From contig NZ_JAIQZC010000004.1 of assembly GCF_020164535.1 (NCBI RefSeq), forward strand, positions 186,001 through 250,000: a DNA stretch of 64,000 nt, in the 5' to 3' direction. Within the stretch, counting starts at the first letter, position 1, and each line of letters opens with the position of its first letter. This DNA comes from Psychroflexus montanilacus. Its GTDB lineage: Bacteria > Bacteroidota > Bacteroidia > Flavobacteriales > Flavobacteriaceae. The notes beneath the pieces were generated by a model. It searched no databases. It worked only from the letters and a program-made list of their open reading frames with translations, and was not told the DNA's origin. The translations under genes were made by a program, and so were the position numbers. Positions 1-7,664 of this stretch are shown in pieces.

Positions 1-417
1 ATTTTAAACATATTTAATGAAAATAATTCACCGCTCCCTACCAATAGTGTGAGAACAGTAGCTGTAAATCAAGTGACAGGAGAAGTTTTTTTTGGAACTA
101 CCAGCGGATTGCTTTCCTACTCTAGCCTTGTCACTTCTGGAAATGAAAACCTAGAAAACTTACGAGCATTTCCAAATCCTGTAAGGCCAAATTATAATGG
201 GCTTGTAACCATTGATGGTCTCATTGATGGCGCAAACGTCAAAATAACCGATGTAACTGGAAATTTGGTTTTTGAAGAATTTGCCAATGGCGGTACACTA
301 CAATGGGATACCAGAGCCTTTGGAAGACATAAAGTTGCTTCGGGGGTTTATTTTATAGTAGTTACTGGTGAAGATCAAATTGAGACCAAAGTTGGTAAAA
401 TCATGATTATCCGCTGA
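1..417 (+). CDS. porZ: PorZ-like type IX secretion protein, 3' end only
   Basis: The reading frame is open from the first base, so this is the last ~138 residues of a larger gene cut by the window edge. A last propeller-type segment (VTGEVFFGTTSGLLSY) is followed by a C-terminal domain with FPNPV, VKITDVTGNLV and SGVYFIVV, ending KIMIIR, which is the architecture of type A sorting domains in type IX secretion proteins. PorZ is a beta-propeller surface protein that takes part in attaching T9SS cargo to anionic lipopolysaccharide. The wording of this C-terminus and its position directly before recO fit PorZ. The stop codon overlaps the recO start by one base. Another T9SS-sorted propeller protein is possible because the N-terminal two thirds are not visible. 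Confidence 0.72.
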   Translation: MLNIFNENNSPLPTNSVRTVAVNQVTGEVFFGTTSGLLSYSSLVTSGNENLENLRAFPNPVRPNYNGLVTIDGLIDGANVKITDVTGNLVFEEFANGGTLQWDTRAFGRHKVASGVYFIVVTGEDQIETKVGKIMIIR

Positions 418-1136
418 TGCAAATCAAGACCAAAGCCATAGTTATTTCTACCATCAAATACTCGGAAGCAGATGTCATTGCGAAATGTTTCACTCAGGAA
501 AAGGGCTTAGTTTCGTATATGTTGAAGGGCATCCGTAAATCCAAAAGAGGAAAACTAAGAATGTCGATGTTTCAACAACTCTCACTCTTGGAAATTGAAG
601 CCTTTCATAAAGAAAATAAAAACCTTCAGTATCTAAAAGAAGTGAAAGTTTTTCACCCCTACCATAGCTTACAATCTAATGTCTACAAGTCTACAATGGT
701 GATGTTTTTGGCAGAGGTCTTGAAAAGCTGTATACAAGAAGAAGAAAAAAATGAAGCTTTGTTTTATTTTCTTCAGGAGAGCTTTGTTTATCTTGATGAA
801 ACAGATTCCATAAAAAATTTTCACCTGCATTTCATCGTCAAACTCACTCAACATTTAGGATTTTATCCAGATAGCCAGAGCATTGGTTTTCCTTTTTTTG
901 ATATGCTGAATGGCGTGTTTCAACTGAAAGAATACAATTCTTATTCCTTTAATAATTCAAATTCTGAATTATTAAAGGAGTTGATGAAGTCTTTAGAGTA
1001 CAAAGAAGCTAATCAAATCAAGCTCAATCAGGAGCGAAGAAAAAGTTTTTTGGACTTTATGATGCTATACTATGAATTGCATCTGCAAGGCTTCAGAAAA
1101 CCGAAATCACTTGAAATCTTGCAGCAGATTTTTTAA
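417..1136 (+). CDS. recO: DNA repair protein RecO
   Basis: RecO helps RecR and RecF load RecA onto single-stranded DNA coated with SSB and anneals complementary strands. The N-terminal ~80 residues have the RecO OB-fold pattern (TKAIVISTIKYSEADVIAKC, then GLVSYMLKGIRKSKRG). The rest is the helical RecO C-terminal domain, and the 239-residue length is normal. Only two cysteines are present, so the C4 zinc finger of some RecO proteins is missing, which is common in this phylum. The ATG overlaps the last base of the preceding stop (TGATG), suggesting translational coupling with the porZ-like gene. No promoter is seen in front of it. Confidence 0.93.
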   Translation: MQIKTKAIVISTIKYSEADVIAKCFTQEKGLVSYMLKGIRKSKRGKLRMSMFQQLSLLEIEAFHKENKNLQYLKEVKVFHPYHSLQSNVYKSTMVMFLAEVLKSCIQEEEKNEALFYFLQESFVYLDETDSIKNFHLHFIVKLTQHLGFYPDSQSIGFPFFDMLNGVFQLKEYNSYSFNNSNSELLKELMKSLEYKEANQIKLNQERRKSFLDFMMLYYELHLQGFRKPKSLEILQQIF

Positions 1137-1137
1137 A

Positions 1138-1881
1138 CTACAAGCCTCTTTCCTTCTGAATTTGCTCGTAGGCTTCCTGTACTTTGTTAAATTTTTCTTG
1201 AGCCCCTTTTCGATAAACCTCATCCATATGCTGTAGTTTATCGGGATGAAATTTCTTAGCCATGGTACGGTAAGCTTTTTTTACCTCGGCATCACTAGCT
1301 GATTTTTCTATTTCCAAGATTTTATAAGCATCGTCTGCGGATTTAAAAAACATGGCTTTAATACTCTCAAAATCTGAATGAGCCACTCGAAGATTTTGAG
1401 AAATGTTAAGTAAAACCCTTAGCTCAGCTTCAGACACATGACCATCTGCATTGGAGATATTGAATAGAAAGTGTAGAATTTGAAGTCTAACTTCGTAGCG
1501 AACTCTAGGTCTCAAGTATTCACAGATGCGAGGTACTGAGATTTCTCTATTTTTAATAACTTCATTGAAGGTTTTAAAAGTGGCATTAGCTCTTTCTTTA
1601 CCATAAGCCTGTACAAAATACATTCTTACATAATCCATTTCCTGCTGGGTCACCTTACCATCAGCTTTTATGACTAAGGAGGATAAAGAAAGTAAATTAA
1701 GCTCAAAATCTCCAGGAGTAACCTGGTCCTGTTGGTCTTGAAAAATTTTGCCAAAGCTACCACCGCTAGTAGAAGATGAGCCTCTAAATATTCTATCAAG
1801 TATAGAGCCAATTAAGAACCCTATGATAGCACCACCAAAACGCATGTAAAAAAAGCCAAGAATGGCACCAATCCACTTCAA
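1138..1881 (-). CDS. TerB/DnaJ-domain co-chaperone, DjlA-like
   Basis: The 247-residue protein has a glycine-rich hydrophobic N-terminus (residues ~3-28) that could be a membrane or membrane-associated segment. A TerB-like helical domain follows (~55-165; LSSLVIKADGKVTQQEMDYV). A C-terminal J domain (~185-247) carries YKILEIEKSASDAEVKKAYR and the diagnostic HPD. This is the order in DjlA, a DnaK co-chaperone tethered to the inner membrane. The first codon is TTG at 1881, 19 bases from a TATATTTG box. A stop lies just upstream and the next ATG is at 1845, which would shorten the hydrophobic segment. It is convergent with recO, with one base between the stops. Confidence 0.85.
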   Translation of the reverse strand: MKWIGAILGFFYMRFGGAIIGFLIGSILDRIFRGSSSTSGGSFGKIFQDQQDQVTPGDFELNLLSLSSLVIKADGKVTQQEMDYVRMYFVQAYGKERANATFKTFNEVIKNREISVPRICEYLRPRVRYEVRLQILHFLFNISNADGHVSEAELRVLLNISQNLRVAHSDFESIKAMFFKSADDAYKILEIEKSASDAEVKKAYRTMAKKFHPDKLQHMDEVYRKGAQEKFNKVQEAYEQIQKERGL

Positions 1882-1899
1882 ATCAAATTATTTTGACTG

Positions 1900-1907
1900 C
1901 AAATATA
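1900..1907 (-). promoter_or_regulatory. Promoter -7 element of the DnaJ-domain gene
   Basis: Read on the minus strand this is TATATTTG, an exact match to the Bacteroidota -7 element TAnnTTTG, 19 bases before the proposed TTG start. No convincing -33 TTG is present. Confidence 0.55.
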
Positions 1908-2020
1908 AAATCATAGTGTGGTAAAATTCAGAAAACGCAATCTTTTTAAGATAGATTAAACGATAGCCAACAGAAATGAAATCATTGTGTTAAGAACTGA
2001 AGAGATAAAAGACATTTTTA

Positions 2021-2028
2021 TACATTTG
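2021..2028 (+). promoter_or_regulatory. Promoter -7 element of the bacilliredoxin gene
   Basis: TACATTTG matches TAnnTTTG and lies 34 bases before the ATG at 2063. No clear -33 element is seen. The rest of the 1882-2062 gap shows no gene. Confidence 0.55.
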
Positions 2029-2062
2029 TATTTGAATTCAGTTTAAATAAAAATCAAAATAT

Positions 2063-2473
2063 ATGTATCCACCAGAATTAGTAAAACCAATGCAGCAAGA
2101 ATTAACCGCTGTAGGTTTTGATGAGTTAAGAAGCAAAGCTGATGTTGATGTTGCTTTAGCTAAGGAAGGAACAACATTGGTAGTCGTCAATTCCGTTTGT
2201 GGCTGTGCAGCAGCAAACGCAAGACCCGGAGCTATAAAATCACTTGAAAACGCAAAAACTCCAGATCACTTAGTGACTGTTTTTGCAGGAGTAGATAAAG
2301 AAGCTACAGATGAAGCAAGAGCCAAAATGGTTCCCTTCCCTCCGAGTTCACCTTCTATGGCCCTTTTCAAAGACGGAGAATTGGTCCACATGCTAGAAAG
2401 ACATCACATTGAGGGCAGACCTGCAGAAATGATTGCAGATAACCTAATGGATGCTTATAACGAGCATTGCTAG
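2063..2473 (+). CDS. Bacilliredoxin, BrxA/BrxB (YphP/YqiW) family
   Basis: Bacilliredoxins remove bacillithiol from mixed disulfides on proteins after oxidative stress. The 136-residue protein begins MYPPELVKPM and carries the family's unusual CGC active site (Cys46-Gly-Cys48 within NSVCGCAAANARP). The conserved MVPFPPSSPSMALF and LVHMLERHHIEG segments follow. Length and motif order match the BrxA/B family rather than ordinary thioredoxins, which use CxxC. It stands alone between its own promoter and a strong terminator. Its presence suggests that this organism makes bacillithiol, but no bsh genes lie in the window, so that is inference. Confidence 0.92.
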   Translation: MYPPELVKPMQQELTAVGFDELRSKADVDVALAKEGTTLVVVNSVCGCAAANARPGAIKSLENAKTPDHLVTVFAGVDKEATDEARAKMVPFPPSSPSMALFKDGELVHMLERHHIEGRPAEMIADNLMDAYNEHC

Positions 2474-2490
2474 ATCACATCAAAGATTTA

Positions 2491-2518
2491 AGCCGCTTTT
2501 AAAAAAGCGGCTTTTTTT
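2491..2518 (+). terminator. Rho-independent terminator after the bacilliredoxin gene
   Basis: AGCCGCTTTT pairs with AAAAGCGGCT around a two-base loop and is followed by seven T residues, 18 bases after the stop codon. Confidence 0.9.
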
Positions 2519-2559
2519 GTGGACAAGATTGAAAACTTAGCTTGAAAATTATGATTAAA

Positions 2560-2591
2560 TTGTAGTCTAGTTCGTCAAAAATGTACTTTTG
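2560..2591 (+). promoter_or_regulatory. Promoter of the acyltransferase gene
   Basis: A TTG at 2560-2562 lies 21 bases before TACTTTTG at 2584-2591. This fits the Bacteroidota pattern of a -33 TTG, a 17-23 base spacer and a -7 TAnnTTTG. The start codon is 15 bases downstream. Confidence 0.6.
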
Positions 2592-2605
2592 ATCAAATTC
2601 AACAG

Positions 2606-3343
2606 ATGAAAAAAATTCTTTCGTACCCACTTTCTGTCATTTTCTATCTCTTTTTTGGATTGACTCTTGTCATATTTCATATTCTGCAGTGGATATCCTT
2701 CAATCTTTCAGGTTACCAGGCTCATAAAAAAAGTGTAGATGTATTTAATTTCTTTCTGTTACGCTGCCTCAATCTAGTGGGAACCCGATTTCAGTACAAC
2801 AACAAATTTTCTTTTGATAAAAGCAGACCTCATATTATAGTTTCCAATCATCAGAGCATGTTTGATATTCCTCCTATCATTTGGCACATGCGCCAATTGC
2901 ATCCTAAATTCATCAGCAAAAAAGAACTGGCCAAAGGCATTCCAGGTATTTCGTATAATTTAAGACACGGAGGATCGGTATTGATAGATAGAAAAAATCC
3001 TGAACAGGCTCTTGGTCAAATCAAAAAACTGGGCAAGTATATTTCTGAGACCAAAAGAGCAGCTGTTATTTTTCCGGAAGGTACTCGAAGTAAAACAGGG
3101 ATTCCCAAGCAATTTGCTTTCAATGGACTTAGAACTTTATTTGAAGCCTGTCCTGATGCTGTGGTAGTTCCCGTATGCGTGAACAACTCTTGGAAACTTC
3201 AGCGTTATGGAATGTTTCCTTTGGGTTTAGGTGCGTTTTTAAAGCTTGAAGTCATAGAACCTTTAGAAGTGAAAAATTATGAAATTCCTGAGTTAATCCA
3301 ACTTTTGGAGAAAAAGATTACAGGAAATATTCAGCTGGATTAA
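2606..3343 (+). CDS. plsC: 1-acyl-sn-glycerol-3-phosphate acyltransferase, PlsC family
   Basis: This enzyme adds the second acyl chain to lysophosphatidic acid, giving phosphatidic acid in the inner membrane. The 245-residue protein has an N-terminal hydrophobic segment (~8-32), the catalytic HX4D motif in NHQSMFDIP (His82, Asp87), a GGSVLIDR region, and the FPEGTRS phosphate-binding motif (156-162). These are acyltransferase blocks I-III in the usual order and spacing. The gene has its own promoter, and an HD-domain gene follows six bases after its stop. A second, shorter and quite different acyltransferase lies at 22193-22729. This is the better candidate for the phospholipid enzyme. Confidence 0.88.
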   Translation: MKKILSYPLSVIFYLFFGLTLVIFHILQWISFNLSGYQAHKKSVDVFNFFLLRCLNLVGTRFQYNNKFSFDKSRPHIIVSNHQSMFDIPPIIWHMRQLHPKFISKKELAKGIPGISYNLRHGGSVLIDRKNPEQALGQIKKLGKYISETKRAAVIFPEGTRSKTGIPKQFAFNGLRTLFEACPDAVVVPVCVNNSWKLQRYGMFPLGLGAFLKLEVIEPLEVKNYEIPELIQLLEKKITGNIQLD

Positions 3344-3349
3344 ATCAAT

Positions 3350-4003
3350 ATGACTCAAACCCAAATTATTTCAAATACAAAATTTTTTGTTCAGGAAACA
3401 CTCAAACATGCTGAGGGCGGACACGACTGGTTTCATATTTTGAGAGTTTACAACAATGCTAGAAATATTTTATCAAATGAAACCGCAGATAGTTTTGTTG
3501 TGGAATTGGCAAGCTTACTCCACGATATAGCCGACTCAAAGTTTCATAATGGCGATGAAGAGATTGGCCCACAGAAAGCAAAAGCCTTTTTGAAAACACA
3601 ATCGGTCGACTCTAAGGTTGTAAATCATGTGGTGAATATCATTAAAAATGTGTCTTACAAAGGCGGGCATAGTTCTTCAGATTTTCATTCTATCGAACTG
3701 GATATCGTACAAGATGCAGATCGACTGGATGCAATAGGGGCCATAGGAATTGCCAGGACCTTCAATTTTGGCGGGTTCAAAAACAATCCTATTTACGATC
3801 CTGAAGTTCAGCCAAATCCAATTCAAAGCAAGGAAGAGTATAAAAAGTCCAATTCTCCAACCATCAATCATTTTTATGAAAAGCTTCTCCTGCTCAAAGA
3901 CAAGATGAACACTAAAACAGCCAAAAAAATAGCTGCCCAGCGTCATGAATTTATGGAGGACTACCTAGAACAGTTTTACAAAGAATGGAATGGCAAACTT
4001 TAG
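3350..4003 (+). CDS. HD-domain metal-dependent phosphohydrolase
   Basis: The 217-residue protein has the HD signature: His29 in HDWFHILRV, the HD pair His58-Asp59 in LLHDIADSKF, and a later aspartate in QDADRLDAIGA. These bind a divalent metal in phosphohydrolases acting on nucleotides or other phosphate esters. The pattern resembles the YpgQ/YedJ group of small HD hydrolases, and a nucleotide substrate is plausible but not proven. It starts six bases after the plsC-like gene, so the two probably share a transcript. It is convergent with pdeM, with two bases between the stops. Confidence 0.82.
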   Translation: MTQTQIISNTKFFVQETLKHAEGGHDWFHILRVYNNARNILSNETADSFVVELASLLHDIADSKFHNGDEEIGPQKAKAFLKTQSVDSKVVNHVVNIIKNVSYKGGHSSSDFHSIELDIVQDADRLDAIGAIGIARTFNFGGFKNNPIYDPEVQPNPIQSKEEYKKSNSPTINHFYEKLLLLKDKMNTKTAKKIAAQRHEFMEDYLEQFYKEWNGKL

Positions 4004-4005
4004 AT

Positions 4006-4674
4006 TTACTTTATAGAAAGCACCAAATCTTCAGAAACGACAAACACATCTTCATCGGCTTCAGGCTCAATCAAAAAATGACCTGTAAACGCACCAAATG
4101 CTGGCAAAACGAGCTGGTAAGGTTTCTTATAAAAGCAGGATAATTTTAACTGTTGTCGCCCTTCACCTCTTAGCCTGTAGCCAGGATGCAGATGGCCACA
4201 GATATTAAAAAATCCTTCTCTTTTTTCTGGATGATGTGTTAAAAACAAATCCCCATCAACCAATTCTGGCAGTACTTTAATTCCAAGATCCTCGAATCTG
4301 TAGGGAGGAATAATATCGTGATTGCCAACAATGAGGGTCATTTTTACTTTTTGACGACCGACCCAGACCGTAAATCTATCCCAGTCTTTATTTTGAGCGG
4401 AATGAAATAAATCTCCAAGAAAAATGAGCTCTTTTGGCTGAAATTCATTAAGGACCAGATTCAATTTTTTGAAGTTTTCCAAACCTACCTGACTCGGTAA
4501 AGCACTTCCATTTTTTCTAAAATGCTCCACCTTGCCAAAATGCACATCTGCTACCAAAAGCGTGTTTTGGGAAGGCCAGTACAAGCAACCGCTTGGATGC
4601 ATTACAAATTCTTGATATCCGTATTTGAGTTGCAAAAATTTTGATTTTAAAGTTTTATTTTGAATTTGATACAT
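4006..4674 (-). CDS. pdeM: Ligase-associated DNA damage response endonuclease PdeM
   Basis: This is a calcineurin-like metallophosphoesterase of 222 residues. The two-metal motifs are in order: DxH in VADVHFGK (Asp43, His45), GD in FLGDLFHS (Asp88), GNHD (117-120), THHPE (~146-150) and CGHLHPG (His161, His163). The combination with HFRKNG and HHPEKREG is typical of PdeM, which usually sits with an ATP-dependent ligase, an exonuclease and a DEXH helicase. Here it follows an adenylate-forming ligase gene by 30 bases on the same strand, and the matching ligase lies far away at 60854-62449. Start is ATG. Confidence 0.88.
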   Translation of the reverse strand: MYQIQNKTLKSKFLQLKYGYQEFVMHPSGCLYWPSQNTLLVADVHFGKVEHFRKNGSALPSQVGLENFKKLNLVLNEFQPKELIFLGDLFHSAQNKDWDRFTVWVGRQKVKMTLIVGNHDIIPPYRFEDLGIKVLPELVDGDLFLTHHPEKREGFFNICGHLHPGYRLRGEGRQQLKLSCFYKKPYQLVLPAFGAFTGHFLIEPEADEDVFVVSEDLVLSIK

Positions 4675-4704
4675 CTAAGCATTTGAAGCTTAAAGCAGTT
4701 TGCT

Positions 4705-6060
4705 TCAACTATTCAGTTGAGATGTGAACTGTTTTAATTTTCCACTTTTCGAGCGTTCCAACTCGTCTTTCCTTTCAAAAGTAATGCTCAAGCCTTTTTC
4801 AAGATAAGTTTCAACCGCATATATAATCTTTTGCTTTTGAGTTTGATCCAACTCTGTTTCAGCTTTATATAGAATTGCAAATTTAGACAAGTCTTCCTGT
4901 ATAATTTTAATTTCTTTTACAAGACCAGAATCTTCAATCACAGATTTAGTCACATAATAAAAGCTTAAGGCAGGAACTTTTTTACCACTAGGCAGAAGCG
5001 CAAACTCATTGGTTCTGCCGGTAAGAGATTTCAAAATTTGATTGCTGTCCGTTGAAGCCTCATCAATTACTCCCCTATCACCTATTTGGTAACGGATAAA
5101 CGGATGTGCTCTATTGTACAAAGAAGTAATCACTATATTACCTTCTTCTCCATTTGGCAAAGCAAATCCATAATCATCAACTATCTCAACATAAAGGGTT
5201 TTGTTATTCAACTGCCATTCCCCTTTTGTATTTTCAAAAGCAATGACATCCAGTTCACTTGCGCCATACTCGTTGACAACCTTAACTCCTAGCTGGTTTT
5301 CGAGCAATTTCCTGTCTTTTTCAAAAAGCATTTCACTTGTGGTAATGCAAAGTTTTAAAGTAGGACAAACTGATTTTAAAACGATGTTTTGTTCTTTCAA
5401 AAACTTGGCAAAAAGAACAATAGAACTAGTGTAACCATTGATATAATCAAAAGGTTTCTTTTGAAATAACTCCAGAAATTTGTGCAGATTGTGTTCTGAT
5501 AAATCAAAAATATCAAATCTATGCCTGTTGGCTAAAAGATCTTTTAGTCTTTCTTTTTGATAGCCCTTAAAGTCTTTGGGGATACCGTAAAATCTAGCTT
5601 CCAAAGAGGAATTCATATCAATACCATGTTGTTGATACAGCCAAATGATATGCGCCCAGGTTAACGCATGAGCATATTTATCTTTAGCGAAAATGAAAGG
5701 ATTCCCACTGGAACCTGAAGTTTTGTTGACAAAAACTTTAGAAGTACTATAGCCCATGCTTAGTCGATCTGCTAAAGGCTTCTGCAAATCTGCTTTGGTC
5801 ATCACAGGAATATCATCCCAAGATTCAAATTTTTTGGTTTCAAAAAATTCAGAATAACCTCGGTTGTTATTTAAATGAAACTGAACAATTTCATGTCGTT
5901 TATCTGTTATATACTGCTGAAAATCTCTTTCAGAGTAATTTAAAATTGATTCTAATTCCTTTTCTGCTTTCGTTATAGGAAAACCTTTGAGGCTTAAAAT
6001 TTTTTTGAATCGGTTCACTGAATTTTCAATGGTTTCATTAGCGAAGCAATTTACAAACAT
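4705..6060 (-). CDS. Adenylate-forming ligase, phenylacetate-CoA ligase/CapK-like
   Basis: The 451-residue protein belongs to the AMP-binding superfamily. The phosphate-binding loop is TSGSSGNPF (114-122), the NEYGASE motif (264-270) is the A5-type ATP contact, and HPFIRYQIGDRG supplies the later core motif. A short C-terminal domain ends in an ELERSKSGKLKQF segment with the conserved catalytic lysine type seen in phenylacetate-CoA ligases. These enzymes activate a carboxylate with ATP and often pass it to CoA; the substrate cannot be told from sequence. There is no phenylacetate pathway nearby, so CapK-like surface or capsule work is as likely. Divergent from purD with only 34 bases between the starts. 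Confidence 0.78.
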   Translation of the reverse strand: MFVNCFANETIENSVNRFKKILSLKGFPITKAEKELESILNYSERDFQQYITDKRHEIVQFHLNNNRGYSEFFETKKFESWDDIPVMTKADLQKPLADRLSMGYSTSKVFVNKTSGSSGNPFIFAKDKYAHALTWAHIIWLYQQHGIDMNSSLEARFYGIPKDFKGYQKERLKDLLANRHRFDIFDLSEHNLHKFLELFQKKPFDYINGYTSSIVLFAKFLKEQNIVLKSVCPTLKLCITTSEMLFEKDRKLLENQLGVKVVNEYGASELDVIAFENTKGEWQLNNKTLYVEIVDDYGFALPNGEEGNIVITSLYNRAHPFIRYQIGDRGVIDEASTDSNQILKSLTGRTNEFALLPSGKKVPALSFYYVTKSVIEDSGLVKEIKIIQEDLSKFAILYKAETELDQTQKQKIIYAVETYLEKGLSITFERKDELERSKSGKLKQFTSQLNS

Positions 6061-6061
6061 T

Positions 6062-6069
6062 TACTTTTG
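6062..6069 (+). promoter_or_regulatory. Probable purD promoter -7 element
   Basis: TACTTTTG matches TAnnTTTG, 25 bases before the purD ATG and within the short divergent spacer. No good -33 TTG is found. Confidence 0.45.
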
Positions 6070-6094
6070 ACACCTAATCTTAGCACACAAACTC

Positions 6095-7378
6095 ATGAAC
6101 GTTTTGATACTTGGAAGCGGTGGTCGCGAACATACCTTAGCCCATCAAATTTCTAAAAGCCCTAAATGCGAAAAACTATTTGTAGCGCCTGGAAATGCAG
6201 GAACTTTGTTATGTGCAACCAATATAGAATTGGATATTATCGATTTTAAGGAAGTAGCAAAAGCAGTTCAAGCGAACGAAATCAATTTACTTATTGTGGG
6301 CCCAGAAGCACCGCTTGTAGAGGGCATCAAGGATTATTTTGACGAGAAAGAAGAATTTAAAAATTTAAAAATAATTGGACCTTCTAAACGCGGTGCATTG
6401 CTTGAAGGAAGCAAAGAGCGTGCTAAAGAATTTATGAAAACCTATCAGGTTCCCACAGCTGCTTACCAAAGTTTTAGTAAAGATACTTTAGAAGCTGGAA
6501 AGCAGTTTTTATCAGGAATGAAGCCTCCATACGTACTCAAAGCAGACGGGCTTGCTGGCGGAAAAGGGGTTCTTATCTTGAAAAACCTCAGCGAAGCACA
6601 ACATGAACTTGAAAACATGCTGACCAATAATAAGTTTGGAAAGGCCTCAGAAAAAGTAGTGATCGAAGAGTTTTTGGACGGCATAGAATTGAGTGTTTTT
6701 GTACTTACCGACGGTAAAAATTACTTAATTCTTCCCAATGCAAAAGATTATAAACGCATCGGTGAAGGAGATACAGGTCTCAACACAGGTGGTATGGGTG
6801 CCATTTCTCCTGTTCCATTTGCAGATGAAGCTTTTATGAAAAAAGTAGATGAAAAAATCGTAAGACCAAGCATTGACGGGCTACATAAAGAAGCTATTGA
6901 TTTTACAGGTTTTCTTTTCATTGGCTTAATGAAAGTAGGCGACGAGCCTTTTGTGGTGGAATACAATGTAAGAATGGGAGATCCTGAAACAGAAGTTGTG
7001 ATTCCTAGAATTAAAAATGATTTACTTGACGTCCTGTCTAGAACTGCTGAAGGTAAAATTCAAGATATACAACTGGAAGTAGACTCAAAACACGCAGCAA
7101 CAGTTATGATGGTATCGGGCGGCTACCCTGAGGCTTACGAAAAAGATAAAATCATCTCTGGCTTAGATAAAGTCGAAGAAAGGTCTGATGTATTTATCTG
7201 CCATGCAGGTACCAAAAGTAAAAACGACCAGGTTCTTACAAACGGAGGTCGTGTAATTGCTGTGACTGCCTTTGGAGATACCTTTCAAAAAGCTTTGGTA
7301 AAGGCCTACCAAAATGCAGAGCATATTGAATTTGATAAAAAATTCTATAGAAAAGATTTAGGAAAAGACTTAGTCTAA
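6095..7378 (+). CDS. purD: Phosphoribosylamine-glycine ligase (GAR synthetase)
   Basis: PurD joins glycine to 5-phosphoribosylamine with ATP, the second step of de novo purine synthesis. The 427-residue length is standard. Diagnostic parts are the N-terminal MNVLILGSGGREHTLA dinucleotide-like fold, the ATP-grasp lysine region KADGLAGGKGV (~145-155), LNTGGMGAISPVP, and the metal-binding VEYNVRMGDPETE. No other pur gene is adjacent. Its 3' end overlaps the convergent small membrane-protein gene by nine bases. Confidence 0.97.
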   Translation: MNVLILGSGGREHTLAHQISKSPKCEKLFVAPGNAGTLLCATNIELDIIDFKEVAKAVQANEINLLIVGPEAPLVEGIKDYFDEKEEFKNLKIIGPSKRGALLEGSKERAKEFMKTYQVPTAAYQSFSKDTLEAGKQFLSGMKPPYVLKADGLAGGKGVLILKNLSEAQHELENMLTNNKFGKASEKVVIEEFLDGIELSVFVLTDGKNYLILPNAKDYKRIGEGDTGLNTGGMGAISPVPFADEAFMKKVDEKIVRPSIDGLHKEAIDFTGFLFIGLMKVGDEPFVVEYNVRMGDPETEVVIPRIKNDLLDVLSRTAEGKIQDIQLEVDSKHAATVMMVSGGYPEAYEKDKIISGLDKVEERSDVFICHAGTKSKNDQVLTNGGRVIAVTAFGDTFQKALVKAYQNAEHIEFDKKFYRKDLGKDLV

Positions 7379-7618
7379 TTCTGCGTCTTTGCCTAAGAAT
7401 GAATGCGCCTTAACGCTTTTGTCTTCCTGATCGTTTTCATCAAAACTTTTCAATTGCTTCATCCAGTAAAGGAAGGCAACAAAAACGATAAGTACAAAAA
7501 CAAAGTTTAAGCCATTGGCAGCCCACCAGGAATCATCCTGTAATTCTCTGAGAGCATCTAAAGGTAAAAACAAAAAGTCCTCAAATAAACTTGCAATACC
7601 TTCAAAAAAATCCTTCAT
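7370..7618 (-). CDS. Small membrane protein, DUF6341-like
   Basis: The 82-residue protein has one clear membrane segment (GLNFVFVLIVFVAFLYWM, ~36-53). The N-terminus is acidic and aromatic (MKDFFEGIASLFEDFLFLPL) and the tail is charged and hydrophilic. The sequence and its place after purD match the Flavobacteriaceae family DUF6341, of unknown function, sometimes mislabelled as uracil phosphoribosyltransferase. It is read from the other strand and its stop lies inside the last codons of purD. The next gene starts 46 bases away in the opposite direction. Confidence 0.72.
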   Translation of the reverse strand: MKDFFEGIASLFEDFLFLPLDALRELQDDSWWAANGLNFVFVLIVFVAFLYWMKQLKSFDENDQEDKSVKAHSFLGKDAELD

Positions 7619-7664
7619 GTCTCTGTTATATTATATTTACTTTGCAAAAGTAATAAATTAGACC

